Shown piece by piece: positions 15,351-25,388 of a stretch of DNA of 64,000 nt; position 1 is the first letter of the stretch, and every line of letters begins with the position of its first letter. The position numbers and the translations under genes are program-made. The DNA comes from Marivirga atlantica (GTDB lineage: Bacteria; Bacteroidota; Bacteroidia; Cytophagales; Cyclobacteriaceae): positions 682,001 through 746,000 of the forward strand of contig NZ_JAERQG010000002.1 of the NCBI RefSeq assembly GCF_016734805.1, given 5' to 3'. Below the pieces are notes generated by a model that saw only the letters and a program-made list of their open reading frames with translations, had not been told where the DNA came from and ran no database searches.

Positions 15351-18206
15351 ATGAAAAAAATCTCAGCATGGGCGCTCACCCTGTTAATGTTTGTGGCAAT
15401 AGCTTGCCAGCAAAACAAAGACGGTGGTGAAGAGAAGGCCAAATTATCTATTGATTTCGAAAAGTACACCTTGCCGAATGGATTGGAAGTGATTTTACAT
15501 CAGGATAAATCAGATCCTATTGTGGCCGTTGCCATCCAAATGCATGTGGGTTCAAACAGAGAGAAACCAGGAAGAACGGGTTTTGCTCATTTCTTTGAAC
15601 ACATGCTTTTCCAAAAATCAGAAAATGTAGAAGAAGGAGCATTCTTCAAGAACATCAACGACTTGGGTGGTACATTTAATGGTGGTACCTGGTCCGATGG
15701 AACAGTTTACTATGAAGTTGTTCCGAAAGATGCACTTGAAAGAATATTGTGGATGGAATCCGACAGAATGGGTTTCTTCATTAATGCCATTACAGAAGCT
15801 GATTTAGAAGGTGAGAAGCCTGTAGTGAAAAACGAGAAAAGACAGCGTGTAGATAATAATCCTTATGGACACAGAAGCTATGTGATTAAAAAGGCTTTAT
15901 ATCCGGAAGGTCACCCATATAACTGGGAAGTAATTGGTGAGTTAGAGGACCTTGAAGCAGCCACTATGGATGATGTGAAGGAGTTCTATGAAAAGTGGTA
16001 TGGCCCAAATAATGGTACTTTAGTAATTGCTGGTGACTTTGATAAAGAAGTTGTTAAGGAATGGATTGAGAAATATTTCGGTGAAATTGAATCAAGAGGA
16101 GATGATAAGCCACTAGAGCCTATGCCAGTTTCTTTAGAAGAAACTAAGAAGCTCTATTATGAAGATGAGTATGCCAAAGTTCCTGATTTAAGAATGGTTT
16201 ATCCTTCCGTGGAGCAGTATCATCCCGATTCTTACGCCTTAAGCGCTTTAGGAGAAATCCTTAGCCAGGGAAAAAGAGCTGAACTTTACAAAAAGTTAGT
16301 AGAGGAAACGGAATATGCACCAAACGTATTTGCTTACAATAGTGCTAGTGAATTAGCTGGTGAATTTATCATTGGCGTTCGCGCTAAAGATGGTATTGAT
16401 CTTGACTCGGTGCATAGCGCTATAATGGAGGCATTGGACGAATTTGAGCAAAATGGTTTCTCGGAAAAAGATTTGCAACGTATAAAGGCTCGTCAGGAAA
16501 CTAATTTCTACAATGGTATTTCCAGCGTATTAGGCAAAGCTTTCCAACTTAGTAACTACAATGAATTTGCCGGTGATCCTGGCTTTATTACTCAAGATAT
16601 TGAGAAAATATTAGCAGTTACTAAAGAAGATGTAATGCGTGTGTATGACAAATACATCAAAGGCAAGCCTTATGTGATGACCAGCTTCGTGCCTAAAGGC
16701 CAGCTTGAATTAATAGTTGATGGTTCTGAGGAAGCAGATGTTAAGATTGAGGAAATTGTTCCTAACGAAAAGAAAGAAGAAATTGTAGAAGAGGATATTG
16801 AAATCGTTAAAACTGCAAGTAAGATTAACAGAGCTATTGAACCTGCCTTAGGTGAAGCACCTTTAGTAAATGCACCAACTATCTACGAATCAAGCCTTGC
16901 TAATGGCATGAAAATTTATGGTATTCAGTCTAATGAATTACCATTAGTAAACTTTAGCATCCGTATAAAAGGCGGTCAGTTAATGGATAAAATGGAGCTT
17001 CCTGGAGTAGCCAATCTGATGACAGACATTATGCAGGAAGGTACTAAGAATAAAACTCCTGAAGAGTTAGAGGATGCCATTGGTCAGTTAGGTGCAAGTA
17101 TTAATATGTACACCAGCCAGGAGTATATTACTGTTTCTGCTAATTGCTTAGCCAGATATTTTGATGAAACTGTTGCTTTGGTAGAAGAAATGCTTTTAGA
17201 GCCAAGATGGGATGAAGAAGAGTTTGCAAGAATCAAGACTCGTCAGATCAACAACATTAAGCAAAGAAGCTCTAACCCGAATGCTATAGCATCACAGGTA
17301 TCTGATAAGATTTTATATGGTGATGGACATATTTTCTCGCAGCCAATTGGTGGTTCAGTAGAATCAGTTGAGAAAATCACGATTGATGACTTAAAGGCTT
17401 ATTATGAAAATAATTTCGCTCCAAACATTAGCGCATTCCATATTGCAGGTAATGTAAGTGAAAGTGATGTGAAGGCATCATTATCTTCAATGAATGAGAA
17501 GTGGGCGAAGAAGGAAGTAGCTATGCCTGAATATACTATTAATGATGTGCCGGAAGATGTAAAAGTTTACTTTGCCAACTTCTCAAATGCGAAGCAATCT
17601 GTTATCAGAATTCAGCGTATGGCTGTAAAAAGAAATGATCCTGATTATTTCCCACTTACCGTAGCTAATTATGGTTTGGGTGGCAATTCAGGAGCTCTTT
17701 TATTCCAGGAATTACGTGAAAAGAGACAGTACACCTATGGCGCTTACTCAAATGTAGGATCAAGCATGGAGAAGGCACCATTCAGCATGTATTCAAGTGT
17801 AAAAACTAACGTAACACCTGATGCTGTAGCTGCATTCAAAGAGGTACTTATGGACTATATGCAGAATTACGATTCAGCGGAATTAGAGAAGGCGAGAACT
17901 GCGCTCATCAGACAGGAGGCCAGAGCTTATGAAACGTTATATGATAAGCTAGGTATTTTACAGTCTATTTCTACTTATAACTTACCAAACGATTATATCA
18001 GAAAGAATCAGGAAGAGCTGAAAGGCTACACCATTGATGATATGAAGGAAGTAATGAATAAATACATGAACCCTGAAGAGTTATCATATTTTGTAGTGGG
18101 TGATGCGGCTACTCAGTTGGAAGGAGTTAGAAATTTAGAAATAGGAGAGGTTATTCGTGTAGATGAGAATGGAAACCCTGTGGATAACGTGATAGAGAAA
18201 AAGTAA
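15351..18206 (+). CDS. M16 zinc peptidase, fused two-half lipoprotein
   Basis: The 951-residue product starts with a lipoprotein signal (lipobox AIAC near residue 19). The N-terminal half has the inverted zinc motif HFFEH (His80, Glu83, His84) of the pitrilysin/insulinase family; the distal Glu lies in the VVKNEKRQ segment. The C-terminal half repeats the fold (NGMKIYGIQSNELPLVNFSIR) but lacks HxxEH, as in M16 proteins with one active and one inactive half in one chain. It contains the R/Y motif region (QELREKRQYTYGAYS). Probably degrades peptides at the envelope. A palindromic terminator follows. Confidence 0.93.
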   Translation: MKKISAWALTLLMFVAIACQQNKDGGEEKAKLSIDFEKYTLPNGLEVILHQDKSDPIVAVAIQMHVGSNREKPGRTGFAHFFEHMLFQKSENVEEGAFFKNINDLGGTFNGGTWSDGTVYYEVVPKDALERILWMESDRMGFFINAITEADLEGEKPVVKNEKRQRVDNNPYGHRSYVIKKALYPEGHPYNWEVIGELEDLEAATMDDVKEFYEKWYGPNNGTLVIAGDFDKEVVKEWIEKYFGEIESRGDDKPLEPMPVSLEETKKLYYEDEYAKVPDLRMVYPSVEQYHPDSYALSALGEILSQGKRAELYKKLVEETEYAPNVFAYNSASELAGEFIIGVRAKDGIDLDSVHSAIMEALDEFEQNGFSEKDLQRIKARQETNFYNGISSVLGKAFQLSNYNEFAGDPGFITQDIEKILAVTKEDVMRVYDKYIKGKPYVMTSFVPKGQLELIVDGSEEADVKIEEIVPNEKKEEIVEEDIEIVKTASKINRAIEPALGEAPLVNAPTIYESSLANGMKIYGIQSNELPLVNFSIRIKGGQLMDKMELPGVANLMTDIMQEGTKNKTPEELEDAIGQLGASINMYTSQEYITVSANCLARYFDETVALVEEMLLEPRWDEEEFARIKTRQINNIKQRSSNPNAIASQVSDKILYGDGHIFSQPIGGSVESVEKITIDDLKAYYENNFAPNISAFHIAGNVSESDVKASLSSMNEKWAKKEVAMPEYTINDVPEDVKVYFANFSNAKQSVIRIQRMAVKRNDPDYFPLTVANYGLGGNSGALLFQELREKRQYTYGAYSNVGSSMEKAPFSMYSSVKTNVTPDAVAAFKEVLMDYMQNYDSAELEKARTALIRQEARAYETLYDKLGILQSISTYNLPNDYIRKNQEELKGYTIDDMKEVMNKYMNPEELSYFVVGDAATQLEGVRNLEIGEVIRVDENGNPVDNVIEKK

Positions 18207-18231
18207 AAAATATTGAAATCTTAATTATTTG

Positions 18232-18258
18232 AAAGGAGCATCAATTGATGCTCCTTTT
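18232..18258. terminator. Bidirectional terminator between M16 and beta-barrel genes
   Basis: A perfect 11-bp inverted repeat AAAGGAGCATC-AATT-GATGCTCCTTT followed by TC/T residues, placed between convergent genes. Confidence 0.8.
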
Positions 18259-18262
18259 CTTG

Positions 18263-18979
18263 TTAATTACCGTAAATAGGAAAGCCTATACTAAACTGTA
18301 AGAGTTTATTGATCAACATTTCGCCTTCGATATACAGATCACTCGATTCATCTAAACTATTACCAATTCCGGTCATCCATCTCATGCCAAAATTAAGCCC
18401 AGAAGGCAATTGATAGCCAACACCTAAAGCGAAGTATAATTCAGCACTGTAATGAACTTCCTTAGAATCTTGATCTCTGATACCTATGAATTCATTTAAT
18501 TGAGGGTTGTTAAAGAATAATTCGGCAATATTTGTCTCAGTTTTGTATGCATCCTTTGATGATAGCAAAAAGCCTAATCCGAAGCCTCCTTCAAAGTTAA
18601 GACCAGACAATGTCTGATAGTTTAACATAAAAGGAAAATTCAAGTAATTCATTCTTCTTTTAAGCTCATACTCCACTAAATAAACATCTTGATTAAAATA
18701 AACGATTTCTACCAAGTCGAACCTTGCGCCCTGTTGAGAATACATCATTTCTACCTGTAAGCCAATTTGATCCGTAAATCGGTAATTCATTGATCCCCCA
18801 AGGTGGAATCCGGCAGAACCTTTAACATCGAAGTTGTCATAGAATTGAGCGGTTTCATCAGAAATGACGTAGGCAAAATTGCTAAAATTTACGCCTTGCT
18901 TAATGCCTATTTGAATTTGGGCTTTTGTAGCGAAGGCAAATAGTATAACTGATAAAGTTGTGGTTAATAGTTTTTTCAT
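18263..18979 (-). CDS. Outer-membrane beta-barrel protein (PorT-like)
   Basis: The 238-residue product has a cleavable signal (ends ATKAQ), then alternating amphipathic strands (GIKQGVNFSNF, AGFHLGGSMNYRFTDQIGLQVEMMYSQQGA, LNFEGGFGLGFLLSS) typical of the outer membrane beta-barrel/PorT family of Bacteroidota, usually 8-10 strands. Substrate and partners unknown. It starts 18 bases downstream of the caspase-like gene on the same strand, so the two are probably cotranscribed. Confidence 0.82.
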   Translation of the reverse strand: MKKLLTTTLSVILFAFATKAQIQIGIKQGVNFSNFAYVISDETAQFYDNFDVKGSAGFHLGGSMNYRFTDQIGLQVEMMYSQQGARFDLVEIVYFNQDVYLVEYELKRRMNYLNFPFMLNYQTLSGLNFEGGFGLGFLLSSKDAYKTETNIAELFFNNPQLNEFIGIRDQDSKEVHYSAELYFALGVGYQLPSGLNFGMRWMTGIGNSLDESSDLYIEGEMLINKLLQFSIGFPIYGN

Positions 18980-18997
18980 TTTTAAGATATTGAGTTG

Positions 18998-20512
18998 TTA
19001 CATAGTTGCTGGATTAAAATAAAAGTCATTGATAAGTGAGGAGGTTTCCCAAGGTATTTGCCTGTTTTTAGATTTACTCATTACACTCACTCTTACTCTT
19101 TTAAAAAGTTCTTCAACTTTCAAATCTTGTTTGTAAATAGTATTAAGTATTTCCTGAGTATATAAGCCATTTTTATCATTTCCGTCCGAGGCTGTTTTGC
19201 CTGGGGCAGTTGCAAAAGCTACCAATGAACCAGCGGGAGCATCTGTTCCTGTAAGGCCAGAATTAATATCAGAAACCTCATGACCTATGTTTTTAAAAGG
19301 ATTGTTCCTGCAAGCATCTAAGATCATTACGCTTGTGTTTAACTCCATTAAACTCATATTGGCAAGTAGTCTCCCCGTATCGAAACAATTGGTTTCAATC
19401 TCCTTATTAGCTTCAAGCTTGGCATCTATTGGTATCATGTAGTTTTTTCCATCATATTGGATGCCATGACCAGCATAGAAGAAGATACCTGTATTATAAT
19501 CCCTAAGTTTTTCTAAATAGAAACCCAGAGTTTTTTTCATTTCCTCTTTGCTCAAATCTTTTGCTAAAATCACCTCAAACCCTAATGCGTCAAGGGCTTC
19601 TGACATTGCAGTTGCATCATTTATGGTGTTCTCAAGGTTAGTGGTGTGAAGGTATTTTGAATTGCCAATAAGCAGTGCTAAACCGCGATATGATTTCTTC
19701 TTAGGCTTGTATATGATCTTTCGCAAAAAGGTTGAGCTACCATTCGCATCTGATAATATTATTTTAATGGTATTTTCGCCCTCTCCAAGATCTACGTTCC
19801 GAATGTAGTTATAGGCACATTTCTTATCAATTAGTTTGATGTCATTTAAGTGATCTATTTCCTTTTCATTCAAGTAAAGTGATAGGTTGGCAACTTCCGC
19901 CTCTGAGCTTAAACAAACCTGTAATGAGTATTTACTGATGTCAGTTTTTTCGTAGGGTTTTTCTGGGTTTAACCATGCCAAATCAGGTTTATCAGCTTTT
20001 TGTTCTTCAAAGTTTAATGTACGACTTAAAAAATAATCAAGGTCTTTTACTACTGAATTGGTAGAATCATCTTTTACTAATTTAGACTTTTTGCTGACAA
20101 AGTTGAATTTATTATCGAGCAGAGCTTTTCCCTCTGTTTCATCCATTAAAACAAAAGAAAGGTTAGATCCAAAACCATCTCCGTAAGCTGCTTTTATGAA
20201 ATATTTTTTTCCTTTTACTACACCAAAATTAACATTCTTAGAGGTGAAGACAGAGGCTTTTAACTGTAAGTCAATAGAACCTTCATTATAAACTCTATAG
20301 ATTAACTTGCTGCCATTTTTTAAGGTGGCAATGGGCTTGTTATCGGCTAAAACTGTAAAAACTATTGCACCGCCCTGGTATTGCTTGGGTCTGAATATAT
20401 GAAGTTCAGCATAAGCTTCTTCTATAACATTAGTATTGGATGCATAATTTAATGCTGTCAATATAATGAGTATAGCTAATGAGCTAAATAATTTGAATAC
20501 CGAAAGCTTCAT
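18998..20512 (-). CDS. Caspase-like cysteine peptidase (C14 family), exported
   Basis: The 504-residue product has an N-terminal hydrophobic signal, a beta-rich N-terminal region (about 30-260) with EGENTIKIILSD typical of an Ig-like strand pattern, and a C-terminal caspase domain from about residue 270 (RGLALLIGNSKY). The catalytic dyad is visible: His349 in YAGHGIQ and Cys401 in LDACRNNPF. Prokaryotic metacaspase-like proteins cut after basic residues, often as self-processing regulators. The export signal puts this one outside the cytoplasm. Upstream of a beta-barrel gene in the same operon. Confidence 0.9.
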   Translation of the reverse strand: MKLSVFKLFSSLAILIILTALNYASNTNVIEEAYAELHIFRPKQYQGGAIVFTVLADNKPIATLKNGSKLIYRVYNEGSIDLQLKASVFTSKNVNFGVVKGKKYFIKAAYGDGFGSNLSFVLMDETEGKALLDNKFNFVSKKSKLVKDDSTNSVVKDLDYFLSRTLNFEEQKADKPDLAWLNPEKPYEKTDISKYSLQVCLSSEAEVANLSLYLNEKEIDHLNDIKLIDKKCAYNYIRNVDLGEGENTIKIILSDANGSSTFLRKIIYKPKKKSYRGLALLIGNSKYLHTTNLENTINDATAMSEALDALGFEVILAKDLSKEEMKKTLGFYLEKLRDYNTGIFFYAGHGIQYDGKNYMIPIDAKLEANKEIETNCFDTGRLLANMSLMELNTSVMILDACRNNPFKNIGHEVSDINSGLTGTDAPAGSLVAFATAPGKTASDGNDKNGLYTQEILNTIYKQDLKVEELFKRVRVSVMSKSKNRQIPWETSSLINDFYFNPATM

Positions 20513-20722
20513 CAGGTTTAGTTTATCAAGGCTAAAATAAGTTAATTATTTCATTTGTGACATTTTATAGATTTAAAATGATGGGAAATCTAACTGGTAA
20601 GTCTAGTTAGCTAAAGGGTAACAGCCGTTTACATTTTCGATAAACCACTTTTAATTCTGAACATTTTTCGCTTATTTTCACTTATTAATTAAGTTATATT
20701 CAACCACTAAATAATAATATTT

Positions 20723-21115
20723 ATGTCGTTTTGTGAAATTCGTGATTATAAAGGGGTTAAGATTGTTTATACTGATATTAAAGGAACTTCAGGTGATGAA
20801 GCAATACCCACCTTTGAGAAAGTACAAGGATTGGTTCAGAAATTTCCGGACAAGTCTGTTTTATCCTGTGTAAATGCCACTGATGCAAGATTTAACAAGA
20901 ATCTGCTTTCTACAATTAAAGATACCGTAAAAAAGAATAACCCTAAGTCAAAAGCTACTACTGTTTGCGGATTAAATAAACTTTCTACGGTTATCCTTAA
21001 ATCCATCATTAGTGCTACTGGTCGTCAAATGAGACTGTTTGACACAGTGGAAGAAGGCATGGAGTGGTTAGTAGAATATGAAGCTAAGAGCGCGCAAAAG
21101 TCGATGTCGGCTTAA
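20723..21115 (+). CDS. SpoIIAA/STAS-like small protein
   Basis: The 130-residue cytoplasmic protein has an alpha/beta pattern reminiscent of SpoIIAA-like/STAS domains (VKIVYTDIKG, KSVLSCVNATDARF, TTVCGLNKLSTVI, MRLFDTVEEGMEWLVEY). Proteins of this type are common in Bacteroidota and usually have no known role; STAS folds often bind ligands or regulatory kinases. Divergent from the caspase-like gene, with about 210 bases of AT-rich promoter region between them. Confidence 0.6.
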   Translation: MSFCEIRDYKGVKIVYTDIKGTSGDEAIPTFEKVQGLVQKFPDKSVLSCVNATDARFNKNLLSTIKDTVKKNNPKSKATTVCGLNKLSTVILKSIISATGRQMRLFDTVEEGMEWLVEYEAKSAQKSMSA

Positions 21116-21137
21116 TTACTTTTTATATAAGAAATAA

Positions 21138-21185
21138 CTGGAAATGAGTATTTGTGAATCCACGTTAATTATAACTCATTTCCAG
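21138..21185. repeat. 12-bp inverted repeat between convergent genes
   Basis: CTGGAAATGAGT (21138-21149) and its exact reverse complement ACTCATTTCCAG (21174-21185) bracket 24 bases. It may act as a terminator without T run, or be a protein-binding site. Confidence 0.5.
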
Positions 21186-21201
21186 CTATCTATTTCCTTC
21201 C

Positions 21202-23637
21202 TTAATAACAACCAATTGGACTACCAGGAGGCAGCTCATAAGGAGTTTTAACAGTATACTCTTTAGGATTGTCAAAGAATTCCTCTATTTGATTCACCAA
21301 GAAATCGGCAAATGCTTTTTCCTGATTTGATCGCCAGTTATTTGTACCACTCATATCCTTCTTAATGTCTTTTATGTGCTCATGAATGGCAGACAGTACC
21401 AAGGGAGAATTACTTTTGTTAAGTGCCGACTTCATCAAGGATTGTACATACACAAATTGAACAGATTGCTGTATAGCTAAATGATAATCTGAAAGATTTT
21501 CGCTATTAAATATTTCCTGCTTAAAGCTATTTAGGACTGCCGATACACCAGGATATTGAGCATCTCTGCTATTAAATTCTACCAGACGTGCCAATCGGGC
21601 TGAATGCAGAAATAAGTCAAAAGTAAAAGCTGCCAGTTGCTCCGATGCACCTAGGGCATCAAAGGTGATGCTCGTTCTGCCATTGAGTAATTCTCTACCA
21701 TTATAGTAGCCAATAGGTCTCGGGTGTACTGCTGCTAATAAATCTTCAGGTAATGCAAGTGAAGCAGGCTTAACACTTTCAATAAGGCTGTTAACCGCCT
21801 GCATTTGTAACTCTGGTGATAAGATACTCATGCTCGCCTGGTTGTCTCCTTTAACTTTATAATTGTAGTCCATGCCGCCAATCATTTTAACGGCTGCCTC
21901 AGTTTGATAACGATGCATAAAGTAAATTGGAATTAAAGCCTCCTGTATTTTTGCCAATGGTTCTCCGGTTTTAATCACTGAGGCATCCATTTTATTCAAT
22001 GCTACTTTTCTGACTTCTAGTAAATCATTTAGTTGAGTAGCAGCATTCTGTCCATTGTCCCAAAGGTGCGCCTGGGCATGTGCACCACCAGGATCGCGTG
22101 CATCTCTATCTGAAATAAACCTTAGTCCCTGGTCATAAGCTTCTTCCAAAATATCATTTAAGGATTCAGTCTCGCCTTCAGCATGTTCACTGTAACCATA
22201 TCGTATGGCAACCTTATCCCATTCACCGATACCTGTATCATAGGCCTTGCTAATATCGATTGATCCATTTTCATTCAGTTTCACATTCGGATGAGGATAA
22301 TCCATTACGGATGCGTCACCTTCGGTGCTGGCAATATAATTATGGGCTAAACCTAAAGTATGACCAACTTCATGAGCTGCTAACTGTCTTAGTCTTGCCA
22401 AGGCTAATTCTTTCATTCTAGGGTCACTATTTTTTCCATCGGTGAAAGGAGAGAGGAGGCCTGTAGCAATTAGATAATCTTGTCTTACTCGTAATGAGCC
22501 CAGGCTGACATGCCCTTTTATAATTTCTCCGGTTCTAGGGTCTACCACACTCATACCGTAACTCCAGCCTCTGGTAGATCGATGCACCCATTGAATCACA
22601 TTGTATCGTATATCTAGCGGATCAGCATCTTCTGGTAATATCTTCATTTGAAAAGCATTTTTATAACCAGCTGCTTCAAAGGCTTGATTCCACCATTGGG
22701 CGCCCTCCATTAAAGCCGACTTGATAGGCTCAGGCGTGCCAGGGTCTAAGTAATAAATGATGGGTTCAACAGCTTCACTACTTTCTGCTTCTGGATTTTG
22801 CTTCTTTAGTCTGTGTCTTGTTATAAAGCGCTGAGTAATATCATCCTCTATAGGTACACCATAATCCTGAAAGCTTGTTTGAAAATAACCAGCTCGCACA
22901 TCAAATCTACGCGGCTTATAATCTTCATCTGGTAGTTGAACAAAAGAATGATGCTGACGCACTGTTACATAGCCCGCATCAGGCGTTACGCTTCTTATCT
23001 CTCTTCCACTAGCCTGGCCTTTTAAGGTGATCCAACAATCAATCTCAGTATTTTCGGGAAAGTTGCGCGAGCCTTCACTGTTAAATGCTGATCGGCTTTT
23101 ATCAAAGCTATAGCTTCCCTCTTTTTGTCTTTTTAGTATTTCACCAACTCCATAGGCATCATTCATGAAAAAATCCGTAGCATCTACCAAAACAGACCAA
23201 TCTTCTTCTGCAACTACTTCAAAACCATAAATAATTGATTGTGCAAATGCTTCTTCAACAGCCTGCCTTTCCATTTCGTTTTCTGTGCTTGCTCTGTAGC
23301 TATAGTTGGGCTGAAACATCAACACCTTATTACCTATTTTTTTGAATTTTATGATTTTGGAGTCTCCAATTTTACCTCTGTCAAGGCCTATGTCATTCGA
23401 TCCTATTCCTGCTGAGAGATAATTAACATAGATCATTTCTTCATTCAACCTGTCAATAGCCAGGTAAAGTTTACCTTTATCTGCATCGAAATAGAAATCC
23501 ATAAAGCCACTGAATTTCTCAGTACCTTGAGTGAGTTGATCCCATTTGGAAGTGCCGGAATTTTCGGAACTGTTTTTATTGAAAGATTTACATCCAAATA
23601 GTAGTATGACTAGTAGAATAGGTATGATTTTTTTCAT
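21202..23637 (-). CDS. Zinc-dependent metalloprotease lipoprotein (DUF5117/DUF5118 type)
   Basis: The 811-residue product starts with a lipobox signal (LLFGC). A metzincin motif HEVGHTLGLAH places zinc ligands at His422, His426 and His432 with catalytic Glu423, and a downstream Met-turn is visible as SVMDYPHP. The N-terminal region matches the DUF5118/DUF5117 organisation (KGKLYLAIDRLNEEMIYVNYL, GSNDIGLDRG). Such large lipoproteins are widespread in Bacteroidota and probably work in the periplasm or at the surface; substrates are unknown. Monocistronic as far as seen. Confidence 0.93.
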   Translation of the reverse strand: MKKIIPILLVILLFGCKSFNKNSSENSGTSKWDQLTQGTEKFSGFMDFYFDADKGKLYLAIDRLNEEMIYVNYLSAGIGSNDIGLDRGKIGDSKIIKFKKIGNKVLMFQPNYSYRASTENEMERQAVEEAFAQSIIYGFEVVAEEDWSVLVDATDFFMNDAYGVGEILKRQKEGSYSFDKSRSAFNSEGSRNFPENTEIDCWITLKGQASGREIRSVTPDAGYVTVRQHHSFVQLPDEDYKPRRFDVRAGYFQTSFQDYGVPIEDDITQRFITRHRLKKQNPEAESSEAVEPIIYYLDPGTPEPIKSALMEGAQWWNQAFEAAGYKNAFQMKILPEDADPLDIRYNVIQWVHRSTRGWSYGMSVVDPRTGEIIKGHVSLGSLRVRQDYLIATGLLSPFTDGKNSDPRMKELALARLRQLAAHEVGHTLGLAHNYIASTEGDASVMDYPHPNVKLNENGSIDISKAYDTGIGEWDKVAIRYGYSEHAEGETESLNDILEEAYDQGLRFISDRDARDPGGAHAQAHLWDNGQNAATQLNDLLEVRKVALNKMDASVIKTGEPLAKIQEALIPIYFMHRYQTEAAVKMIGGMDYNYKVKGDNQASMSILSPELQMQAVNSLIESVKPASLALPEDLLAAVHPRPIGYYNGRELLNGRTSITFDALGASEQLAAFTFDLFLHSARLARLVEFNSRDAQYPGVSAVLNSFKQEIFNSENLSDYHLAIQQSVQFVYVQSLMKSALNKSNSPLVLSAIHEHIKDIKKDMSGTNNWRSNQEKAFADFLVNQIEEFFDNPKEYTVKTPYELPPGSPIGCY

Positions 23638-23773
23638 TAGTATTTAAGGATTAGCTTGAGTTTTAAATTAGAGAAAACTCTATTTATAAAGAAATTTATA
23701 ATCCAATTGTATTGAAGAAATCGGCTTTATCTATAATCTTAGCTGTTAAATAAAGTAAGCGTACAATAATTTT

Positions 23774-24739
23774 ATGCCCATAATAAAAAACACATCCTAT
23801 AAACCACCATTCTTTGCTTTCAACAAGCATATGGAAACTATTATCCCCAGTGCCTTGAGAAAGGTGAAAGGTGTAAATTATGAGAGGGAAAGGATTGGCA
23901 CCCATGATGATGATTTCCTTGATATTGATTGGGTGCAAAATGGCAATAAGCGCTTGATCATTGTATCACATGGATTGGAGGGAAGTTCAGATAGACCTTA
24001 TGTGAAGGGTATGGCTAAAATATTTGGTGAAAATGGGTGGGATGTATTAGCCTGGAATTGTAGAAGTTGTAGTGAAGAAATGAACAGAACACCAAAGCTT
24101 TATCATCATGGCTATACGGTAGATGTGAAAACTGTTGTAAACCATGCCATTGTTAAAGGGTATGATTCGATAGGGTTGGTTGGCTTTAGTATGGGAGGAA
24201 GCCTTACTCTAAAATATTCAGGCGAAAATGGCTCAGATTTACCAGAAGCGGTAAAAGCCTGTATGGCTGTAAGTGTTCCATGTGAATTGAGTAAAAGTGC
24301 TGAACAATTGGCCGAAAGGGGAAATAAATTCTATCAGAATAGATTTATGAAGAAACTTACCTTCAAGCTGACAAAGAAGAATGAGCAGTTCCCAGGTCTA
24401 GTTGATATTGTACCATGGAAGCGTTTCAATAACTTCCATGAATTTGACACTCATTATTCTGCTAAGCTGTATGGCTTTAAAGATGGACAGGATTTCTATG
24501 ACAAGGTACAATGTTTGCCATTCTTAAAACAGATTAAAATACCTTGTTTAATACTCAATGCAGCTAACGATCCTATGTTGTCAGGACTCTGTTATCCGGA
24601 AGATATAGCAGAAGAAATGGATAATATTATCTTGGAAATAAGCGATCATGGAGGGCATGTAGGCTTTCTTCAAAAAGGAAAAAAGGCTACTTATGCAGAG
24701 GAAAGAGCACTTCAATTTTTTAATGAACAAATTCATTAA
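23774..24739 (+). CDS. YheT-type alpha/beta hydrolase
   Basis: The 321-residue product fits the YheT/ABHD1-3 esterase family in length and motifs: SHGLEGSSDRPYVKGMA, NCRSCSEEMNRTPKLYHHG, nucleophile elbow GFSMGG (Ser139), a late Asp in NAANDPML and catalytic His in DHGGHVGF (His295). No signal peptide. Likely a carboxylesterase acting on lipid-like esters; natural substrate unknown. A short hypothetical gene follows 9 bases later and is probably in the same operon. Confidence 0.92.
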   Translation: MPIIKNTSYKPPFFAFNKHMETIIPSALRKVKGVNYERERIGTHDDDFLDIDWVQNGNKRLIIVSHGLEGSSDRPYVKGMAKIFGENGWDVLAWNCRSCSEEMNRTPKLYHHGYTVDVKTVVNHAIVKGYDSIGLVGFSMGGSLTLKYSGENGSDLPEAVKACMAVSVPCELSKSAEQLAERGNKFYQNRFMKKLTFKLTKKNEQFPGLVDIVPWKRFNNFHEFDTHYSAKLYGFKDGQDFYDKVQCLPFLKQIKIPCLILNAANDPMLSGLCYPEDIAEEMDNIILEISDHGGHVGFLQKGKKATYAEERALQFFNEQIH

Positions 24740-24748
24740 ATTAGCCAT

Positions 24749-25375
24749 GTGGAAACACTGAAGAGAAATCTACTTACTAACTTTAACGATTTTTTTGGAG
24801 ACTTCGGCTATCGTTCAGTTGAAGGAGAGAACTTCTATTTGCAAGAGATTTACCATAGTAAGAAGGCGATATTTCTTAACCTTACAGAATATAAAGAAGG
24901 TGTAATGGTGGAGTTTATGCTAGGTGTTTCTCACACTCCAACTGAAATGAAATTGAATGAGCTAAATGAAAACTATACTGCCAATGCTGTTCAGTTAAGT
25001 TATCATATCTACATAGATATTATAGACAATAGCCTGCCTAAACGCACATTTCTAAAAATAGGAGAGTCTACCAAATACTATTGCAGCCAGATGGAGTCCT
25101 TTTTTGTAAATGCAGGCTTTTATTGGTTAGATGAATACAGCAAGCCGAGCAAGCTGAGTAATTTAATGGCGCTTTCAATTATCAAAGACAGATATTACGA
25201 TAACAATATTTGGTTGATGTGTCAACGAAGCTTATTGCTGAAAAAGTTTTTAGAAGAACCTATAACGGAGAGTTTGTTTTTTACCTATTATGAATTTCTT
25301 CAAGAAAAGAACTTTCCTGAAAGTCAATTGAGAGCATTTCTTGACCTTAGAAGTTATTTTCTATTTAAGACATAA
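24749..25375 (+). CDS. Hypothetical protein
   Basis: The 208-residue product starts at GTG; the overlapping ATG two bases upstream is out of frame and stops at once. It has no signal peptide, is rich in aromatic residues, and shows no motif that I recognise. It begins 9 bases after the YheT-type hydrolase and converges on the HrpB gene, with only 13 bases between their stop codons. Confidence 0.7.
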   Translation: METLKRNLLTNFNDFFGDFGYRSVEGENFYLQEIYHSKKAIFLNLTEYKEGVMVEFMLGVSHTPTEMKLNELNENYTANAVQLSYHIYIDIIDNSLPKRTFLKIGESTKYYCSQMESFFVNAGFYWLDEYSKPSKLSNLMALSIIKDRYYDNNIWLMCQRSLLLKKFLEEPITESLFFTYYEFLQEKNFPESQLRAFLDLRSYFLFKT

Positions 25376-25388
25376 GGTTGATGTCTAA

